Shown here: piece after piece, positions 1 to 8,261 of the stretch
How the letters are laid out: each line of letters begins with the position of its first letter
Position numbering within the stretch: position 1 is the first letter of the stretch
From: an uncultured Collinsella sp.
GTDB taxonomy: Bacteria; Actinomycetota; Coriobacteriia; Coriobacteriales; Coriobacteriaceae
Direction: 5' to 3'
Assembly: GCA_958433005.1 (NCBI GenBank)
Contig: CAUAWV010000017.1
Coordinates: 1-41,033 of the forward strand
DNA length: 41,033 nucleotides
Made by a program: the position numbers and the translations under genes
Notes under the pieces: model-generated
What the model was told of the DNA's origin: nothing
Databases searched by the model: none
The model's input: the letters and a program-made list of their open reading frames with translations, nothing else

Positions 1-4
1 GAGC

Positions 5-29
5 CGGAGAGCACTTAATGTGCTCTCCG
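5..29. terminator. 10-bp hairpin downstream of the LtaS-like gene
   Basis: CGGAGAGCAC (5-14) and GTGCTCTCCG (20-29) form a perfect 10-bp stem with a 5-nt loop. It lies about 75 bp beyond the stop of the minus-strand sulfatase gene, and a second small hairpin (GGAAC/GTTCC near 54-68) lies between. No clear T tract follows on the minus strand, so a terminator role is inferred from position only; it could instead belong to a gene left of the window. Confidence 0.4.
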
Positions 30-103
30 TGCGAGCAGGACTGTCCGAGCAGGGAACCTTACGTTCCGCGCCGCCGGGCAGACGAGCCAGTTAAGACGTG
101 TCG

Positions 104-2404
104 CTATTTGATCTTGGTCGTGCCCGGTGCCAGGTTGGGGTCGGTCTCGTTGGCCTCGGTCTGGAAGTGCTCGGTATACACGTTCTTGCCGTCGCGGAAC
201 ATCTCGTAGTACTGCATCTTGGCGTAATCCTCGCGTGCCTTGGTGGCGGCCGCGGCAGCGGCGTCGTCACCGGTGACGTTGGAGGAGAGCGCCCAGCGCA
301 GGCTGGCGTCCTCGTAGCCCACCGAGTTGATGGCGGGCAGCGACTCGCGCAGCGTCATGTGCGCCTTCTGGTAGTCGGTCAGCGGGGCGCCGATCAGCTG
401 CATAAGCTGCGTGGACAGGTAGTTGGTGGACAGGTCGTCGACCTCGCTCGTCTGGTCGCAGCCGGCAACGTCGTAGTTGGCCCAGATGATGTAGTCGGTC
501 TGCCACAGACGCTCCTGATGCGTGGCGTCGTCCTCGCCGGTAAACCACTTATCGTTGAACTTGGACGGGAAGAACGGCTGGTGGTCGCCCCAGAACACCA
601 CGACCACCTTACGGTCGAGCTTGCTCAAGGCGTTGAGGAAGTAACGCAGCGCTTGGTCGGACTGCTCGATGCACGAGACATACTCGTCGACATCGGAGAG
701 CGTGCCGTCCTCGACGGTCTTGGCGTCCAGGTCGGTCGTGTCGATGTTCAGGTGCATCTGCTTGTCGACCGGCAGCAGACCCGTGTCGTAGCCCGAGTGG
801 TTCTGCATGGTCACATCGAAGATAAACTGCGGATCGGCGTTCTGGTCGAGCAGCTCAAGAATCTTGTCGTAGGTTGCCTGGTCGGTCACCATGCCGCGCA
901 GGGTATCGGCGCCTTGGAAATCGTTGATGGACAGGAACTGGTCAAAGCCAAAGTCCTTGTAGACGTTCTCGCGGTTCCAGTTGGTCGCGTGGTTGGGGTG
1001 CATGGCCGTGGTGGAATAGCCGAGCGATTTGAACTGCTCTGCCAGATTCCCGGTCGTTTCCATGTTGTAGATGGTGTAGGGGTACACGCCCGAGCCCAGG
1101 TTGGCCATGGAGTTGCCGGTCATAAACTCAAACTCGGTATTGGCGGTACCGCCGCCGTAGGCGCTCACATAGAGCTTGCCACGGCTAAGGCAGTTGGACA
1201 GGTTCTTAAAGTACTGCGGGCCCTCGTAGCCGGCGCGCATGTTCTGGTAGATCGACAGATCCGAGAACGTCTCGTTCATGATGGCGATGACCGTGGGCTT
1301 CTCGCTGTCGAACTGCTCCTTTGCGGCGGCGCGCTCGTCGCTCTTGGCCGCGTCGGACTTGTTGTAGGCCTTGGCGTACTTTTTGAGCGTGGCCTTGGCG
1401 TCGTCGACGGAGTAGTCGGCGGGTTTGGGCGGCTTGATGGACTGCGCTGCACTAATAAAGGCGGGCAGGTAGCCCTCGCGCCAGTAGCTCTCGAGCGGGC
1501 GCCAGGTGTAGACGGTGATGCCGAGGGTGTTGTAGTAGTCGATAAGCGTGACGTGCGCGGTCACGCCGCCCAGGCACAGCACGGCCACGAGCAGGTTGGT
1601 GAGCAGCATGCGCTTGGCGCTGGCCGCGCCCTTCTGGCGATGCGGCGCCACCAGGCCGGCGTACTCGCATAGCAGCATGGCGATGGCGGTAAAGCCCATG
1701 GACAGCACGCAGAACAGCGAGATCGAGAAGGTGTAGCCGTTGCCGGCGACCGCGGCGGCAGTGGAGATGGCCGAAAGGTCGCCCGGCTGGATGGGCATGG
1801 ATTTAAACGTGATGACGAAGAACTCGGCAATGCCCAGGACAAAGAGGGCAAAGGCCAGGACGGCGGGAGCTGCGCCGTGGCGCTGGAATAGGAAGAACAA
1901 GCCGACCATGAGCGTGGTGATGATGGCCCACTCGAGCAGGATGCACAGGGGGTAGACCCAGGTAAAGTCGTGGTTGGACGAGACCTCCATGCCCAGCAGC
2001 GCAAAGACGCCGGCGAGCAGCAGGCACAAGACCGCGGCGGCGAGCGGTTTACCCACAAAGGCGCTGCGCAGGCGGGCGAGCTTGCCGGTGGGGGCGGGGG
2101 CGTCGGGCGCGGCGAACGCAAAGACGCGCGGGGCGATGCGGTCGCGTGCGATGCTGGCCCAAGCGCAGCCGGTGAGGATGGCGTTGGTTAGGATGAGCAT
2201 CACAAAGGCGAGCGGCTCGTTTTGGGCGACGAGGCCAATGGCGCCCCAAATGGTCAAAAAGAGCTGGAACAGGCCGAAGGCGACGCTCCACCCAAGAGCG
2301 CTTTTGGCAACGGTGCCCGACTGAGCGCGAATGGCCTTGGCCTCGCGCAAGACAAGGTAGACGGTCGCCGCAAGACCGACGAGCGAGATGGCGGCAGCGA
2401 ACAT
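104..2404 (-). CDS. LtaS-like membrane sulfatase (lipoteichoic acid synthase family)
   Basis: Integral membrane phosphoglycerol/phosphoethanolamine transferase of the alkaline-phosphatase/sulfatase superfamily, 766 aa. The N-terminal third holds about five hydrophobic helices; the C-terminal two thirds form an extracellular sulfatase domain. Visible motifs are MNETFSDLS near residue 374 (first metal ligand), GGTANTEFEFMTG near 418 (catalytic Thr in the ANTE stretch) and FWGDHQPFFP near 608 (metal-binding Asp-His). The length is slightly above the usual 600-700 aa. I chose the ATG at 2404 because AGGAG lies 7 nt upstream; a GTG at 2419 would sit upstream of that site. Family knowledge says such enzymes move glycerol-phosphate or related head groups onto glycolipids or glycans outside the cell; the real substrate here is not readable. 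The gene is monocistronic and divergent from the nitroreductase. Confidence 0.85.
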   Translation of the reverse strand: MFAAAISLVGLAATVYLVLREAKAIRAQSGTVAKSALGWSVAFGLFQLFLTIWGAIGLVAQNEPLAFVMLILTNAILTGCAWASIARDRIAPRVFAFAAPDAPAPTGKLARLRSAFVGKPLAAAVLCLLLAGVFALLGMEVSSNHDFTWVYPLCILLEWAIITTLMVGLFFLFQRHGAAPAVLAFALFVLGIAEFFVITFKSMPIQPGDLSAISTAAAVAGNGYTFSISLFCVLSMGFTAIAMLLCEYAGLVAPHRQKGAASAKRMLLTNLLVAVLCLGGVTAHVTLIDYYNTLGITVYTWRPLESYWREGYLPAFISAAQSIKPPKPADYSVDDAKATLKKYAKAYNKSDAAKSDERAAAKEQFDSEKPTVIAIMNETFSDLSIYQNMRAGYEGPQYFKNLSNCLSRGKLYVSAYGGGTANTEFEFMTGNSMANLGSGVYPYTIYNMETTGNLAEQFKSLGYSTTAMHPNHATNWNRENVYKDFGFDQFLSINDFQGADTLRGMVTDQATYDKILELLDQNADPQFIFDVTMQNHSGYDTGLLPVDKQMHLNIDTTDLDAKTVEDGTLSDVDEYVSCIEQSDQALRYFLNALSKLDRKVVVVFWGDHQPFFPSKFNDKWFTGEDDATHQERLWQTDYIIWANYDVAGCDQTSEVDDLSTNYLSTQLMQLIGAPLTDYQKAHMTLRESLPAINSVGYEDASLRWALSSNVTGDDAAAAAATKAREDYAKMQYYEMFRDGKNVYTEHFQTEANETDPNLAPGTTKIK

Positions 2405-2618
2405 GCTGAGACTCCTCACAAACTTAAAACCTACGAAAGCGGGGGTTTACCCGATTGTTACCTAAATATGCGCTGCATTTGCGGGCTGCGCACAACAACC
2501 AGCCATATTAACGCGCATGTGCGGCGGTGTGGCGCAATGTAGTGGCGGCCTGCGCGATAATGGACGGGAATTACACGGAAACGTAAAGGCTTCTTAAAGA
2601 AATGGCGAGGGTAGGGCG

Positions 2619-3494
2619 ATGAGCGAGCAGGTTTGTATGACGGGCACCGAGTACTGCGGCGGAGCTGCGGGCGTGGATACGTGCGGCTATCCGGTCGAGA
2701 CTACGGGCAACGCGGCGCTGGACATCTTGGAACACCGCTCGTCCACGCGTGCCTTCGCGCGTGATGACGAGGACCGTCCCGTAGCGGTGACCGATGAGCA
2801 GAGGGCGGCGATTTTGCATGCGGCGAGTCGCGCGCCGTCGGCGGGCGCCATGATGATGTATTCCATCGTGAGCATTCGCGAGCAGGCCACATTGGACCGC
2901 CTCGCCGACCTGTGCGATCATCAGCCCATGATCGCCAAGGCGCCCTGGGCACTCATATTTGTGGTCGATTATGCCAAGTGGATCGATCTGTTTGAGCACG
3001 TGGGCTGCTTTAAGCCCGAGTTTGTCGAGCGCACGGGCAAGGCGCCCCGTCGTGCACCGGGTCTGGGTGACTTTGCCATCGCGGCGCAGGACGCCGTGAT
3101 CGCCGCGCAAAATGCCGTGGTCGCCGCCGAGGCCCTGGGGCTGGGGAGCTGCTACATCGGTGATATCGTCGAGAATGCCGAGGAAGTCGCCTCGCTGCTG
3201 GACTTGCCTCCCTATACCATGCCGCTGTCGATGCTCATCATCGGCACGCCCCGCAAGGAGCGTCCGGCAATCGCGCATCCCGTGGTGAACCTGGTGCACG
3301 AGGAGCGCTACTGCCGCGCCGATACCGCGACCATGGACGCGCAGGTGGCCGAGATGGATGCGATGTTTCGCCCGCACGCCCGCGAGGTGGGCGAGCGCGT
3401 GGTGGATATCTACACCCGCAAGCACACGAGCCCCTTTATGGCCGAGATGAGCCGTTCCATGGAGTGGTGGTTCAAAAACTGGCTCGGCAAGTAA
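2619..3494 (+). CDS. Nitroreductase family FMN oxidoreductase
   Basis: A 291-aa flavoprotein of the nitroreductase fold. LEHRSSTRAF near residue 30 is the conserved FMN-phosphate-binding start, and AAQNAVVAAEALGLGSCYIG followed by LSMLIIGTP is the typical dimer/FMN segment near residues 165-210. It has an N-terminal extension of about 25 residues (rich in Cys: four in the first 30) and a C-terminal tail of about 60 residues ending MEWWFKNWLGK, both beyond the minimal fold. Members reduce nitro groups, quinones or other acceptors with NAD(P)H; the physiological substrate cannot be told. The start follows a weak GAGGGTAGGG site. It stands alone between the divergent sulfatase gene and kup. Confidence 0.85.
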   Translation: MSEQVCMTGTEYCGGAAGVDTCGYPVETTGNAALDILEHRSSTRAFARDDEDRPVAVTDEQRAAILHAASRAPSAGAMMMYSIVSIREQATLDRLADLCDHQPMIAKAPWALIFVVDYAKWIDLFEHVGCFKPEFVERTGKAPRRAPGLGDFAIAAQDAVIAAQNAVVAAEALGLGSCYIGDIVENAEEVASLLDLPPYTMPLSMLIIGTPRKERPAIAHPVVNLVHEERYCRADTATMDAQVAEMDAMFRPHAREVGERVVDIYTRKHTSPFMAEMSRSMEWWFKNWLGK

Positions 3495-3500
3495 CGAATG

Positions 3501-3548
3501 CGGCGATGTGAGAAAGGGAAAGTCCCTCTGTCACATTCCATATCGCCG
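3501..3548. repeat. R1 hairpin repeat, copy 1 (GACAAAGGG..CAGTCCC family)
   Basis: An imperfect hairpin: outer CGGCGAT/ATCGCCG arms enclose a GTGAGAAAGGG..CCCTCTGTCAC stem. The core matches the cleaner copies at 28732-28764 and 35415-35443, so it belongs to a dispersed family. It lies just after the nitroreductase stop and may double as its terminator, although no T run follows. Confidence 0.6.
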
Positions 3549-3620
3549 TGGTGGCCTAAAGGCCGTATAAATGTTTATCTAGCTGGGAAAACGGCGCCAT
3601 TCAAACATGGGCCGATTACC

Positions 3621-3626
3621 TATAAT
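3621..3626 (+). promoter_or_regulatory. Candidate -10 element of kup
   Basis: A perfect TATAAT lies 36 nt before the kup start codon. No good -35 hexamer is visible at 16-18 nt upstream (best CATTCA). The leader would be about 30 nt, too short for a ydaO-type c-di-AMP riboswitch, and none of the hallmarks of one were seen. Confidence 0.45.
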
Positions 3627-3661
3627 CCCTTCGAACATTAAAGTTGGGAGGAAACCGGCTT

Positions 3662-5689
3662 ATGGAACAAAAGGCCAAGGAGGCAGCTTCTCACGCTGCG
3701 ATTCCTGTGAGCATCTCGGCGATGCTCGTCACGCTGGGCGTGGTGTACGGCGATATCGGCACCAGCCCCATGTATGTAACCAAGGCGCTCGTTGCCGGCA
3801 ACGGCGGCATCGGAAGCGTCACGCAGGAGTTCGTGCTCGGCGCGCTCTCCCTTGTTGTGTGGACGGTCACGCTGCTGACGACCGTCAAGTACGTGCTGAT
3901 CTCGCTGCGCGCCGACAACCACGGCGAGGGCGGTATCTTTGCCCTGTACAGCCTGGTCAAGCGTTGCGGCAAGTGGCTCATCATCCCCGCCATGCTGGGT
4001 GGCGCGGCACTGCTCGCCGACGGCATCCTGACGCCTGCCGTTACCGTGACCACTGCCATCGAGGGCCTGCGCACCATCCCGGCGGTCCACGCCGTGCTCG
4101 GTGACGACCAGGGTCGCGTTGTCGCGATCACGCTTGCCATTATCATTGCGCTCTTCTTGGTGCAGCGCATCGGCACGGCCAAGATCGGTCACGCCTTTGG
4201 CCCCATCATGACGCTGTGGTTTTTGTTCCTGGGCGGTACGGGCCTGTTCTTTGTCTTCCAGCATCCCGCGGTGCTGCTGTGCCTCAACCCGCTGCGCGGC
4301 ATCGGCTTTCTGCTGAGCCCCAACAACCATGCGGGCATCATGATCCTAGGCAGCTGCTTCCTCGCCACCACCGGTGCCGAGGCGCTCTATTCCGACATGG
4401 GCCATGTGGGCCGCGGCAACATCTACGCCACCTGGCCGTTCGTTAAGTGCTGCCTGCTGCTGTCCTACATGGGTCAGGGCGCGTGGCTTATCAACAACGC
4501 TGCCAACCCCGAGCTCATGGGCATCGCCGACCTCAACCCCTTCTACCAGATGCTCACCCCGAGCCTGCGTCCCTTTGCCGTCGGCCTTTCCACCATCGCC
4601 GCCATCATTGCCTCGCAGGCGCTCATCACCGGCGCATTCTCGCTGGTGTCCGAGGCCAGCCGCCTGGACCTCATGCCTCATATGCAGGTCTTCTATCCTG
4701 CCGAGACCAAGGGTCAGCTCTACATCCCCATGGTCAACAACGTCATGCTCGTGGGCTGCGTTATCGTGGTGCTGCTGTTCCAGAACTCGGCGCACATGGA
4801 GGCTGCGTACGGCTTGGCTATTACCCTGACCATGATGTGCACGACGCTGCTGCTCTTCTTCTATCTGCACGTGGAGCGCAAGCTCAAGGTTGCGCCGTGG
4901 ATCTTTGCCGTCTTCTTCCTCATGCTCGAGGGCTTCTTCTTTGTGAGCTCGCTCACCAAGTTCTTCCACGGCGGCTATTTCACCATCCTTATGGCCGCGC
5001 TCATCATGAGCATTATGGTGTGCTGGTACAACGGCACGGCGGTCGAGCAGCGCCAGTTTACGCTGCTGCCGCTGCGCAGCTACCTGCCGCAGCTCAAGCG
5101 CCTGCGCGACGACGACCGCTACGAGCTCATGAGCGACAATATCGTGTACCTGACCAAGGACACCAACACCGACTATATCGACCGCGATATCGTCTACTCC
5201 ATCCTGGATAAGCACCCCAAGCGCGCTCGCGCCTGGTGGTTCGTGAATGTCGAGACCATGGACGAGCCGCATACCTTTGCCTACTCGGTCGAGACGTTCG
5301 GCACCGACTACGTGTTCCGCGTGCATCTGTACCTGGGCTACAAGATCAACCAGCGCGTTAACGCCTATCTGCGCCAGGTTGTTCAGGATCTGGCAGCCAG
5401 CGGCGAGCTGCCGCCGCAGACGCATGACTACTCGGTCTACAAGGATCCGGGCAACATCGGTACGTTCAAGTTCGTTATGATCCGCAAGCTTCTGGCGCCC
5501 GAAAGCGACGTGGAGCCGAGCGAGCGTACGGCCATTACGCTCAAGTACATCATCCGCCGCGCCGCTGGCACGCCTGCGCGCTGGTACGGCCTGGAGAACT
5601 CCAACGTGAACTTTGAGTACGTGCCGCTGTTCACCAAGTTTAAGGCCGTGAGCAAGATGCAGCGCCTGGCTCCCGACGAGCGTCCGTAG
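3662..5689 (+). CDS. kup: Kup-type potassium uptake protein
   Basis: K+ (proton-coupled) transporter of the KUP/HAK/KT family in the cytoplasmic membrane, 675 aa (E. coli Kup is 622). The family signature GVVYGDIGTSPMY is at about residues 22-34, followed by about twelve membrane segments up to residue 450 and a soluble C-terminal domain of about 200 residues. The ATG at 3662 is preceded by GGGAGG 10 nt upstream; an in-frame TTG at 3644 overlaps that site and is unlikely. The gene has its own TATAAT and is closed by a T-rich hairpin at 5742-5806. The next two genes encode a KdpDE-type two-component system, so this transporter may be its target, in place of the absent kdpFABC pump; that link is inferred from adjacency. 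Confidence 0.93.
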   Translation: MEQKAKEAASHAAIPVSISAMLVTLGVVYGDIGTSPMYVTKALVAGNGGIGSVTQEFVLGALSLVVWTVTLLTTVKYVLISLRADNHGEGGIFALYSLVKRCGKWLIIPAMLGGAALLADGILTPAVTVTTAIEGLRTIPAVHAVLGDDQGRVVAITLAIIIALFLVQRIGTAKIGHAFGPIMTLWFLFLGGTGLFFVFQHPAVLLCLNPLRGIGFLLSPNNHAGIMILGSCFLATTGAEALYSDMGHVGRGNIYATWPFVKCCLLLSYMGQGAWLINNAANPELMGIADLNPFYQMLTPSLRPFAVGLSTIAAIIASQALITGAFSLVSEASRLDLMPHMQVFYPAETKGQLYIPMVNNVMLVGCVIVVLLFQNSAHMEAAYGLAITLTMMCTTLLLFFYLHVERKLKVAPWIFAVFFLMLEGFFFVSSLTKFFHGGYFTILMAALIMSIMVCWYNGTAVEQRQFTLLPLRSYLPQLKRLRDDDRYELMSDNIVYLTKDTNTDYIDRDIVYSILDKHPKRARAWWFVNVETMDEPHTFAYSVETFGTDYVFRVHLYLGYKINQRVNAYLRQVVQDLAASGELPPQTHDYSVYKDPGNIGTFKFVMIRKLLAPESDVEPSERTAITLKYIIRRAAGTPARWYGLENSNVNFEYVPLFTKFKAVSKMQRLAPDERP

Positions 5690-5741
5690 TCGACGTCTGC
5701 TGTTTGTCTAGCGACCGCAGGCTGCAAAGGCTATACACTTG

Positions 5742-5806
5742 AAACCACCACAAGGAGGCCACCACCGCAAAGGTGCCAGTCCCCTTTGTGGTGGTTTTTG
5801 TTTTTG
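5742..5806 (+). terminator. T-rich hairpin between kup and the histidine kinase gene
   Basis: AAACCACCACAAGG (5742-5755) pairs with CCTTTGTGGTGGTTT (5783-5797) and is followed by a T-rich run to 5806. It looks like a Rho-independent terminator for kup. A TATACAC at 5732 just upstream leaves open that it is instead an attenuator in the leader of the kinase gene, whose start is only 20 nt downstream. Confidence 0.65.
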
Positions 5807-5825
5807 AGAGAGGGGCGGGGCGCTG

Positions 5826-7451
5826 ATGGACGTCCGTGCGGACGGCGATATTGCCGAGAACTTTTGGTGGCGGCGTACAACGCTGACGCGTCGCAGTCCT
5901 CTGTATGACGCCTGCGTATCGGCGGGGCTGCTAGCCGCGGCGACGATTGTGGGCGCGCTGCTCGACCATCCGGGTCTCGCGCCGAGCATCATGATCGTCT
6001 ATGTGTTCGCCGTGCAGCTGTGCGCATTCTTTACCTGGAGTCGCCTGTATTGCTTGCTGAGCTCGGCTGCCGCCGTGGCGCTCTACAACTTCTTGTTTGT
6101 CGACCCGCGCTGCTCGCTGTCGTTTATCGACCGCGTCTATCCCGGCATGTTCTTCATTATGTTTGCGGTCTCGCTCGTGTCGAGCTCGATCGCGCTGGCC
6201 CTGCGCCGCGCCTTGGCGCAGGCTGCCGCCAGCGACCGTCGCACGCAGATGGTGCTCGAGACCAACCGTATGCTGCAGCGCTGCGCCGATCAGCAACAGA
6301 TTGTGCACGCTATGGCAACGCAGCTGGCGCGTCTTTCGGACTGTCCGGTCGTGTGGTATAGCGCCGATGCCGACGACGATGACCTGCTGCCGCGCGCGAC
6401 GTACACGGCCGTGGGCGATGCCGCGCCGGTGCACCAGTTGGCGCCCCAGATGCCGCCGCGGCTCTCGGCATCCGCCTATGTGGGAACGCCACTCGATGCC
6501 ACCTATGGTGGCTCGGCGTTCTACGGCATATACCTGACCGTGCGCTCGGGTGACACCATGGTGCGCGCGGGCGATCCCGCCTCGGTGGTGGGGGTGCTCG
6601 CCATTGTCGCCGAGCCCGATGCGCTGACGCCCGAGGAGCGGACGCTTGCCGATGCCATTGTGAGCGAAGGCGAGCTTGCGCTCGATCGCGCCCGCGCCAT
6701 GGAGGCCCGCGAGGAGGCGGCGGTACTCGCTAAAAACGAGCAGCTGCGTGCCAATTTGCTGCGTTCCATCTCGCACGATCTGCGCACGCCGCTCACCAGT
6801 ATTTCGGGTAATGCCGACGTGTTGCTCGACCAGGGCTCGACCGGCACGGCTGTGCTCGACGACCAGACACGCCGCGGCATGCTCCTATCCATTCGCTCGG
6901 ATGCGCTGTGGCTCAACGCCACCGTCGAGAATCTGCTCGCCATCACCAAGCTCGAGGGTGGCGGCATGCACCTGTCGACCACGCTCGAGCTCATGGACGA
7001 TATCGTCGAGGAGGCGCTGCGTCACGTAAATCCGGCCGTGCGCGAGCACGACCTTAAGGTAGTGGCGTGCGATGAGCCGGCGCTCGTCAACGTCGACGCG
7101 CGCCTGATGGTGCAGCTGGTGGTCAATCTGGTGAACAACGCCATCACCTATACGCCTGCGGGCTCGCATATCGTAATCTCGATTGGCGTCCATGATGGAT
7201 GCGTGGCGTGCTCGGTTGCTGATGATGGCTCGGGCATTGCGCCCGAGGACCGCGAGCGAATCTTTGAGTCGTTCTACACCGCCAACCATGGCCTAGCCGA
7301 CAGTTGCCGCAGCGTGGGCTTGGGGCTTTCGCTCTGTCGCTCCATTGCGCTGGCACATGGCGGTAGCATAGAGGTTGCCGCGGCGGCCCCGCACGGCTCT
7401 GTCTTTACGATTGAGCTTCCCGCCGCCGATATTTCGTTTGATAAGGAGTAG
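5826..7451 (+). CDS. KdpD-type sensor histidine kinase lacking the KdpD/USP N-terminus
   Basis: A 541-aa membrane histidine kinase. Residues about 30-125 form four membrane helices of the DUF4118 type found in the middle of KdpD, then a linker/GAF-like region, a HisKA helix pair with LLRSISHDLRTPLTSISG (phospho-acceptor His317) and an HATPase domain with N box VVNLVNNAITYTP, G1 DDGSGIAPEDRERIFESFY and G2 GLGLSLC. Full KdpD is about 890 aa; the first 350-400 residues, which hold the KdpD Walker domain and the universal-stress (c-di-AMP-binding in some Firmicutes) domain, are missing, and the start is clean, so this is a short form rather than a broken gene. Its stop is 4 nt before the response regulator start, so the two are co-transcribed. 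Likely senses K+ limitation or osmotic state, by analogy only. Confidence 0.85.
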   Translation: MDVRADGDIAENFWWRRTTLTRRSPLYDACVSAGLLAAATIVGALLDHPGLAPSIMIVYVFAVQLCAFFTWSRLYCLLSSAAAVALYNFLFVDPRCSLSFIDRVYPGMFFIMFAVSLVSSSIALALRRALAQAAASDRRTQMVLETNRMLQRCADQQQIVHAMATQLARLSDCPVVWYSADADDDDLLPRATYTAVGDAAPVHQLAPQMPPRLSASAYVGTPLDATYGGSAFYGIYLTVRSGDTMVRAGDPASVVGVLAIVAEPDALTPEERTLADAIVSEGELALDRARAMEAREEAAVLAKNEQLRANLLRSISHDLRTPLTSISGNADVLLDQGSTGTAVLDDQTRRGMLLSIRSDALWLNATVENLLAITKLEGGGMHLSTTLELMDDIVEEALRHVNPAVREHDLKVVACDEPALVNVDARLMVQLVVNLVNNAITYTPAGSHIVISIGVHDGCVACSVADDGSGIAPEDRERIFESFYTANHGLADSCRSVGLGLSLCRSIALAHGGSIEVAAAAPHGSVFTIELPAADISFDKE

Positions 7452-7455
7452 CGCT

Positions 7456-8169
7456 GTGCCGAACTCTGCCGTGAAACCGCTCATCTTGGTCGTTGAGGAC
7501 GATCCCGCCGTCCGCAACCTTATCGTCGCCGCGCTCGAGGCGCACGGCTTGCGCCATATGGCCGTGGAGACCGCTCACGCCGCCATCGCCGCCGCCTCGT
7601 CGCAGGCGCCGAGCATTGTGCTGCTCGATCTGGGCCTGCCCGATATGGACGGCGTCAAGGTGGTGGAGTCGGTGCGCGCGTGGTCGGGCATGCCGATTAT
7701 CGTGGTTTCGGCACGCAGCGAGGACGTGGACAAGATCCGCGCGCTCGATGCCGGCGCCGACGACTACCTGACTAAGCCGTTTTCGGTCGAGGAGCTGCTC
7801 GCGCGCATTCGCACGACGCTCAGGCGCCTTTCGTATGCGCAGGCGGGCGGTGTTGCTTCCGAGGGCTCGTTCGATACCGGCGAGTTGCATATCGATTTTG
7901 ATGCCGGCATCGCCACGATGGATGGCGAGGAGCTGCATCTGACGCCGATCGAGTACAAGTTGCTCTGCCTGCTGGCACACAATGCCGACAAGGTGCTGAC
8001 GCACCAATTTATCCTGAACGAGATTTGGGGTACGGCGACTAAGAGCGACCTGGCGAGCCTACGCGTCTTTATGGGCACGCTGCGCAAGAAGATCGAGTCC
8101 GACCCCGCGCATCCGCGCTATATCCAAACGCATGTGGGTATCGGTTACCGATTGGTCACCCAGGGGTAG
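7456..8169 (+). CDS. kdpE: KdpE-like OmpR-family response regulator
   Basis: A 237-aa DNA-binding response regulator. The receiver domain has VVEDDP at residues 13-18, phospho-acceptor Asp58 in LLDLGLPDMDG, VVSARSED and the KPFSVEELLARI switch Lys; the C-terminal winged helix ends HVGIGYRL, which is typical of KdpE. I chose the GTG at 7456: AAGGAG lies 7 nt upstream and overlaps the end of the kinase gene; an in-frame upstream ATG at 7375 is inside the kinase gene. It pairs with the preceding kinase. No kdpA, kdpB or kdpC is present in the window, so the target is unknown; kup upstream is the obvious candidate. Transcription ends at the shared hairpin 8193-8257. Confidence 0.88.
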   Translation: MPNSAVKPLILVVEDDPAVRNLIVAALEAHGLRHMAVETAHAAIAAASSQAPSIVLLDLGLPDMDGVKVVESVRAWSGMPIIVVSARSEDVDKIRALDAGADDYLTKPFSVEELLARIRTTLRRLSYAQAGGVASEGSFDTGELHIDFDAGIATMDGEELHLTPIEYKLLCLLAHNADKVLTHQFILNEIWGTATKSDLASLRVFMGTLRKKIESDPAHPRYIQTHVGIGYRLVTQG

Positions 8170-8192
8170 GGCAGAGCGCGGCCCCTCTATGA

Positions 8193-8257
8193 GTTGCGGT
8201 GAAATAGATCCTATTTGGGCCTTTACCAGGCATTTTTAGGAACTATTCCACCGCAAT
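8193..8257. terminator. Bidirectional hairpin between kdpE and rlmKL
   Basis: A 21-nt left arm (8193-8213, starting GTTGCGGTG) and right arm (8237-8257, ending CACCGCAAT) match at 18 of 21 positions; the loop contains a nested GCC..GGC hairpin. TTTTGTT follows on the plus strand. It lies between convergent genes and probably terminates both. Confidence 0.7.
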
Positions 8258-8261
8258 TTTG

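Noticed and set aside
1..103. tRNA or small RNA at the left window edge
   Set aside because: The 10-bp hairpin lacks the T-loop and acceptor pairing of a tRNA; a terminator-like structure explains it.
98..1672. Long plus-strand open frame of 524 codons opposite the sulfatase gene
   Set aside because: Val/Gly/Leu-rich translation with no motif, mirrors the codon bias of the minus-strand gene; the sulfatase motifs are decisive. The same holds for long antisense frames at 8631-10064, 21006-22745, 22546-24117, 15890-17176, 17155-18564, 31046-33523 and 39739-40983.
3495..3661. c-di-AMP (ydaO) riboswitch upstream of kup
   Set aside because: The space between the TATAAT and the start is about 30 nt and lacks the long conserved helices of that riboswitch; the upstream hairpin is an R1 repeat.
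7375..7455. Longer KdpE starting at 7375
   Set aside because: Lies inside the kinase gene; GTG 7456 has AAGGAG at 7 nt and matches the family N-terminus.
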